A stretch of DNA of 43,647 nt from an uncultured Geobacteraceae bacterium. GTDB taxonomy: Bacteria > Desulfobacterota > Desulfuromonadia > Geobacterales > Pseudopelobacteraceae. The DNA lies in NCBI GenBank assembly GCA_903862245.1, contig CAIOXL010000057.1:1-43647 (forward strand), read 5' to 3'. Position numbers and translations under genes: made by a program. The notes under the pieces were generated by a model that worked only from the letters and a program-made list of their open reading frames with translations, was not told where the DNA came from and did no database searches. Of this stretch, positions 39,050-43,647 are shown piece by piece (positions within the stretch are counted from its first letter, which is position 1; each line of letters starts with the position of its first letter).

Positions 39050-39168
39050 GTTTTTGCTTGTCCGACATGATCCGCCTTGGTATGATGAAATCCAGATACT
39101 TTGATGGTGTTCTTGGTGGTGTCTCCTAAAACCACAAAAGCAAACACCACCAAAAAATGGAGGAAGCC

Positions 39169-40389
39169 ATGCCTAAACGAATTGTGCCTCTTACGGATCT
39201 TCAGCTTAAAACTGCAAAACCAAAAGTAAAAGAGTACAAGCTTTCTGATGGCGGCGGCCTTCATCTGCTCATCACACCCAGCGGCGGGAAGCTGTGGCGA
39301 TGCAATTACCGCTTTGATGGAAAGCAAAAGACCCTCTTCCTTAAATCCTACCCCGAAATAACCCTTTCAGAGGCACGAAAAGCTCGTGATGATGCTCGAC
39401 AACTACTGGCGAATGGCGTAGATCCTGGCGCTGTAATTAAGGCCCAGAAAATACAAGTGCAATTGCATGCCGAAATTGTTTTAAATACGTTTGAAAAAGT
39501 TGCGAAGGAGTGGCTACTTAAAAATTCTCCGCAATGGAGCGACAGCCATATCAAGACGATTACAGGTCGACTTGATCGCGACGTTTTCCCTGTTTTTGGA
39601 GATCGTGCAGTTACCAGCATAACCAGAAATGATGTTAAATGTTTGATGGAAAAAGTTGCCGCACGTGGAACGATAGAGACTGCAGACAGAATTAAGCTCT
39701 ATTGCCGACAGATTTTGCGGTATGCCCTAAATAATGACATGATCGAATCAAATCCGATCGATGACATGAAAGATATATTAGCCAAGCGGGTACCAGGTCA
39801 TCATGCTGCATTGACGGATCCCAGGAAAGTTTCTCAACTTCTGAGAGCTATAGATGGATTCGATGGGTCATTTGTCGTCAAATGCGCATTACAGCTCGCA
39901 CCGTTGCTGTTTGTCCGCCCTGGTGAACTTCGGGCGGCTGAATGGTCAGAGATTGATCTCGATAATGCTGAATGGAACATCCCTGCAATAAAAATGAAAA
40001 TGAAATCAGATCACCTTGTACCTCTTTCTCAACAGGCGATCGCAATTTTGAAAGAGCTGGTGCCTTTGACCGGTGGCAAGAAATATGTTTTCCCGTGCTA
40101 TCGCACAAATTCACGTTGTATGAGTGAGAATGCTTTGACGGCCGCTCTTCGCCGGCTAGGTTACATCCAGGGGGAAATGACTCCTCACGGATTCCGGGCT
40201 ATGGCAAGAACCATCCTTGACGAAGTATTGAACCAGCGCGTTGACTTCATTGAGCACCAGCTTGCACATGCAGTCAAGGACCCTAATGGAAGAGCTTATA
40301 ACAGGACAGCACACCTTGATGAACGTAAAAAAATGATGCAGTTGTGGGCTGATTATCTCGACAGTATCAAAGTGTTGCGAACGCTTTAG
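39169..40389 (+). CDS. int: Tyrosine recombinase/integrase (P4-like, DUF4102 N-terminal domain)
   Basis: MPKRIVPLTDLQLKTAKPKVKEYKLSDGGGLHLLITPSGGKLWRC; catalytic R (RPGELRAAEW), HGFRAMART, Tyr region HAVKDPNGRAYNR; adjacent to tRNA. Confidence 0.95.
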   Translation: MPKRIVPLTDLQLKTAKPKVKEYKLSDGGGLHLLITPSGGKLWRCNYRFDGKQKTLFLKSYPEITLSEARKARDDARQLLANGVDPGAVIKAQKIQVQLHAEIVLNTFEKVAKEWLLKNSPQWSDSHIKTITGRLDRDVFPVFGDRAVTSITRNDVKCLMEKVAARGTIETADRIKLYCRQILRYALNNDMIESNPIDDMKDILAKRVPGHHAALTDPRKVSQLLRAIDGFDGSFVVKCALQLAPLLFVRPGELRAAEWSEIDLDNAEWNIPAIKMKMKSDHLVPLSQQAIAILKELVPLTGGKKYVFPCYRTNSRCMSENALTAALRRLGYIQGEMTPHGFRAMARTILDEVLNQRVDFIEHQLAHAVKDPNGRAYNRTAHLDERKKMMQLWADYLDSIKVLRTL

Positions 40390-40437
40390 ACTCGGCAGCG
40401 CACCTGCTGCCTTCGTAATCCAATCTGAGCCACATGC

Positions 40438-40477
40438 AACGGCCATTACCTCGATAGCGGGGTAATGGCCGTTTTTT
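40438..40477 (+). terminator. Rho-independent terminator after integrase
   Basis: AACGGCCATTACC ... GGGTAATGGCCGTTTTTT. Confidence 0.88.
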
Positions 40478-40566
40478 AGTTTAAACGCATAATTTGCAGT
40501 CATTACACAAAGGACCTTCCCCCCCCTACAGATATTCCAAGTAGGACAATATGTTCCGAACAAGTC

Positions 40567-40578
40567 CGGACATGTCCG
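40567..40578. promoter_or_regulatory. Perfect palindrome, possible operator for the AlpA-like gene
   Basis: CGGACATGTCCG, ~30 bp upstream of the AlpA-like start. Confidence 0.35.
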
Positions 40579-40608
40579 TTAATCCTAAATCTGTACCATG
40601 GAGGCTCT

Positions 40609-40836
40609 ATGCACAACTCATCCCTTCCCGAGACCGGCTTTGTCCGGCTACCCGACATCATCGGCAACGCAAAGGCCGATCCGCCTATTAAACCTGTATA
40701 TCCTGTAAGCCGTTCGACTTGGTGGGAGGGTGTGAGGTCCGGACGCTATCCCCAGCCAGTAAAGCTCGGTCCCCGAATAACAGCCTGGCGGGTTGAGGAT
40801 ATTCGGGCACTGATCGAACGACATTCAAGGGGGTAA
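40609..40836 (+). CDS. AlpA-family (MerR-like HTH) regulator/excisionase
   Basis: VSRSTWWEGVRSGRYPQPVKLGPRITAWRVEDIRALIERHSRG. Confidence 0.88.
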   Translation: MHNSSLPETGFVRLPDIIGNAKADPPIKPVYPVSRSTWWEGVRSGRYPQPVKLGPRITAWRVEDIRALIERHSRG

Positions 40837-40839
40837 TTG

Positions 40840-43446
40840 ATGAGCGTAGAACATTTTATCGATACCATCCGTAATGTTACCGGCGGCGCACCGGCATATG
40901 AAGCACTCGTGCCGGGTAAAATGATCAGATTCGCCACCAGTGACCGGAGAGGCGATGATTCCGGTTGGTGCAAACTCTTCGAGGACCGCGAAAGCGGAGT
41001 TTTCGGCTGCTGGCGTCACGGTATATCAGATAACTGGCAGTCCCGAAAGAACAGGACACCGGAAGAGCAGGCCGCCTTGATGGTCCAGGTGCAACAGGCA
41101 AAAGCCGAAGTCGCCTGTATTGAGGAAGAACTCAGGGCCAAGTGCCGGGAAAAATCAGCAAAACTATGGGAAAAAGGGCGCGATGTTGAGGCACGACATC
41201 TCTACTTGGTGGCAAAGAATATCAAGCCTTATGGAAGTAAGCAATTGGGGCGCTTACTCATGCTACCGGTACGGGACATCAATGGTGTGCTTCACGGCCT
41301 ACAATTCATCATGCCGGATGGCACCAAACGCTTCAAGAGCGGTACCGCCGTTACCGGTTGCTATCACGCGATCGGTAAGCCGAATGGGAAGATCCTGATT
41401 GCCGAAGGCTTTGCCACCGGCGCATCCCTGCACGAAATCACCGGCTATGCCGTAGCCTGCGCTTTCTCTGCCGGCAATCTGAAACCGGTCGCCGTGGCTC
41501 TCAGGGAAAAGTATCCCGATACGGTTTTGGTTATTTGTGCTGATGATGATCATCTCACCGAAGGCAATCCCGGTTTGACCAAAGCCACCGAAGCTGCGAT
41601 GGCTGTCTCCGGTCTACTTGCCGTCCCCTGTTTTTCTGAGACCAGGGAACCAAAGGATACCGATTTCAACGATCTGGCCAGACTGGCAGGACGGGAAGCT
41701 GTTGCAGGCTGTATCGAAGCGGCAGCAGTGACTGCCGATCAGATCCCGTTATCTACTGACTCTGAGCCCGAAAACCCTGATTACCAGTTTGATGCCGTCA
41801 TTCAGAGACTATCAAAGCTCTCCCCGTTGCAGTACGACCAGGTACGCAAACAGGAAGCAAAAGCGCTCGGCGTCCGTCCCGTTACCTTGGATGCTGTTGT
41901 CAGGGATGCCCGCAAGGGAACTGTTGCCGACGATCTTCCTTTCGCCGAAGTTGAACCATGGCCGGATGCTATAGATCCGACGCAACTATTGACAGATATT
42001 GCCGCCACGGTTCGGCGCTTCATAGTCTGCGACAGAGAAATCGCCCATGCTGTTGCCTTATGGGCTGCCATGACCTGGTTTATCGAAGTTGTACAAGTCG
42101 CACCACTGGCAGTCATTACTGCTCCTGAGAAGCGCTGCGGCAAGTCGCAGCTCCTCTTTCTTCTGGGGAGACTATCAGCCCGGGCGATCACCACCAGCAG
42201 CATTTCCCCGGCGGCCTTGTACCGGACCATTGATGCCTGGTGTCCCACCCTGTTGATCGATGAGGCTGACGCTTTCATGCGGGACAACGAGGAACTGCGT
42301 GGGATTCTCAACAGCGGTCACACCAGGGAGAGCGCCTATGTCATCCGCACTGTTGGTGACAGTTTCACCCCAACCAAGTTCAACACGTGGGGAGCAAAGG
42401 CCCTGGCCGGTATCGGTCATGTTGCCGATACCCTCATGGATCGGGCCGTCATTTTTGAGTTACGGCGCAAACTCCCCCATGAAAAGGTTGAACGTATCCG
42501 CTATGCCGAACCTGGCCTGTTTGATGATCTGCGTTCGAAGCTGGCACGATTTGCCGAGGATTACAGCGATCAGGTACGACAGGCCCGACCTCCGTTGCCC
42601 CACAGCCTGAATGACCGGGCCCAGGACAACTGGGAGCCATTGCTGGCCATCGCCATGTCAGCGGGCAACGAATGGTTTCAGCTCGGCACCACGGCTGCAT
42701 TAAAACTCTCCGGCAACGAGAGTGCTGCACAGACGATCGGAACTGAACTGCTTGCCGACATCCGGGAAATCTTTGGTGGTGACTTGGACCGAATCACCAC
42801 GGCAGAGTTGATCCGGCTGTTGTGCTCCGACGCGGAGAAACCGTGGGCGACTTTCAACCGGGGCAATGCGATTATGACCCTGCTTCGAGACGAAAGCGCC
42901 AGCGACTATTGCCGCCAGCTTTCTCAGAAGGTGTGGGCAGGACAATGCAACCTGGTAGCGAAAGGATTCCGGCAGGGAGGAGTTGCAGGGTTTGGGCTGA
43001 GGCGTATGCTATTGGATGAAGCCGGTAGACCCAAGCAGGAACTGGCGATGGGGCAGCGGAAAAGCCTGCTCACCGAACGGGTGATTCTGATGCCGGGACC
43101 GGATGACGAACTTCGGATTGTGAGCTGGATTTATGACCAGTTCATTGCCGGGGGAAGTGAAACTGAAATTGCGGTGCAGTTGAACAGACAAGGGGTGAAA
43201 ACCCATTTTGGGCGTCCATGGTCACGAGGAACTGTGTGCGAAGTGCTCACCAATGAAAAATATGTCGGCAACAACTTATTCAATCGCACATCTGGCAAGA
43301 TGAAGAGCAAAGCCAAACCCAATCCGGAAAACGAATGGGTGCGTAAGGAACGCGCCTTTGAGCCCATAGTGGACATGGAACGCTTCTGGACCGTCCAAGG
43401 GATCTACCGGGAACGGAACAAAAAGACTACTGACGACGAACTATAG
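40840..43446 (+). pseudogene. Chimeric ORF: Toprim primase/DUF3631 helicase fused to C-terminal part of a large serine recombinase, ended by in-frame TAG
   Basis: Toprim-like ILIAEGFATGASLHEITGYAVACAFSAGNL; DUF3631-like APEKRCGKSQLLFLLGRL, LLIDEADAFMRDNEELRGILNSGHTR; then SQKVWAGQCNLVAKGFRQGGVAGFGLRRMLLDEAGRPK...GRPWSRGTVCEVLTNEKYVGNNLFNRTSGK typical of the Recombinase (PF07508) domain; recombinase-like reading continues in frame after TAG to the window end. Confidence 0.75.
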
Positions 43447-43647
43447 CAAGGGCTGCGGGATTTATATGCCAAGCAAGGACGCCTTTCAGCGCGGATCATT
43501 GACGAAGCGGATTATTTGCCACCCAGTGGTCTTTTTAGTACTCGCTTCGGCGGACTTTTGCGGGCCTACCAGATGATCGGTTATGCCCCGAAGCACGACT
43601 ATAGGTATATTGTCATCAACCAACGGTTGCGCGCCCTTCATGCTGAA
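43447..43647 (+). pseudogene. In-frame continuation of the serine recombinase C-terminus after the amber codon (runs off window)
   Basis: QGLRDLYAKQGRLSARIIDEADYLPPSGLFSTRFGGLLRAYQMIGYAPKHDYRYIVINQRLRALHAE, same frame as 40840..43446. Confidence 0.7.

Noticed and set aside
43444-43446. Amber (TAG) recoding or pyrrolysine as explanation for in-frame TAG codons (43444 and near 12856)
   Set aside because: TAG is used as the ordinary stop for many intact genes here (sbp, cysA, cysN, scoA, etfA, pckG), so genome-wide recoding is unlikely; nonsense mutation is simpler.

Overview
The window looks like chromosomal DNA of a Geobacter/Desulfuromonadales-type bacterium; this lineage guess comes from gene content and protein style, and no search was run. 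From left to right: (i) a sulfate uptake and assimilation cluster (sbp end, cysT, cysW, cysA, an Fe-S APS-reductase-type cysH, mnmA, cysD, cysN); (ii) housekeeping genes on both strands (lipoprotein hydrolase, ABC exporter, ssb, lipoprotein msrB, ihfA, MATE, alkD-like, uvrD/pcrA); (iii) CoA-transferase scoAB, glutamate synthase gltBD with a candidate sigma-54 promoter, etfB-etfA(ferredoxin)-Fe-S/cytochrome b membrane oxidoreductase, pckG, hypA, cheW-mcp, and an NlpC/P60 protein; (iv) an integrated element beginning at tRNA-Glu(UUC) with a tyrosine integrase, an AlpA-like regulator and a Toprim/DUF3631 replication protein. The most unusual signals are: an IorA-like thiamine-diphosphate enzyme with a Sec signal peptide and no ferredoxin domain or beta subunit; a collapsed three-gene type III restriction-modification locus (mod, AlbA_2 and res start regions all still present) beside uvrD; a single ORF fusing a replication primase/helicase to the C-terminal half of a serine recombinase and then broken by an in-frame amber codon; and two inverted copies of a ~140-bp MITE-like intergenic element. 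No CRISPR array, rRNA or intact IS element was seen.
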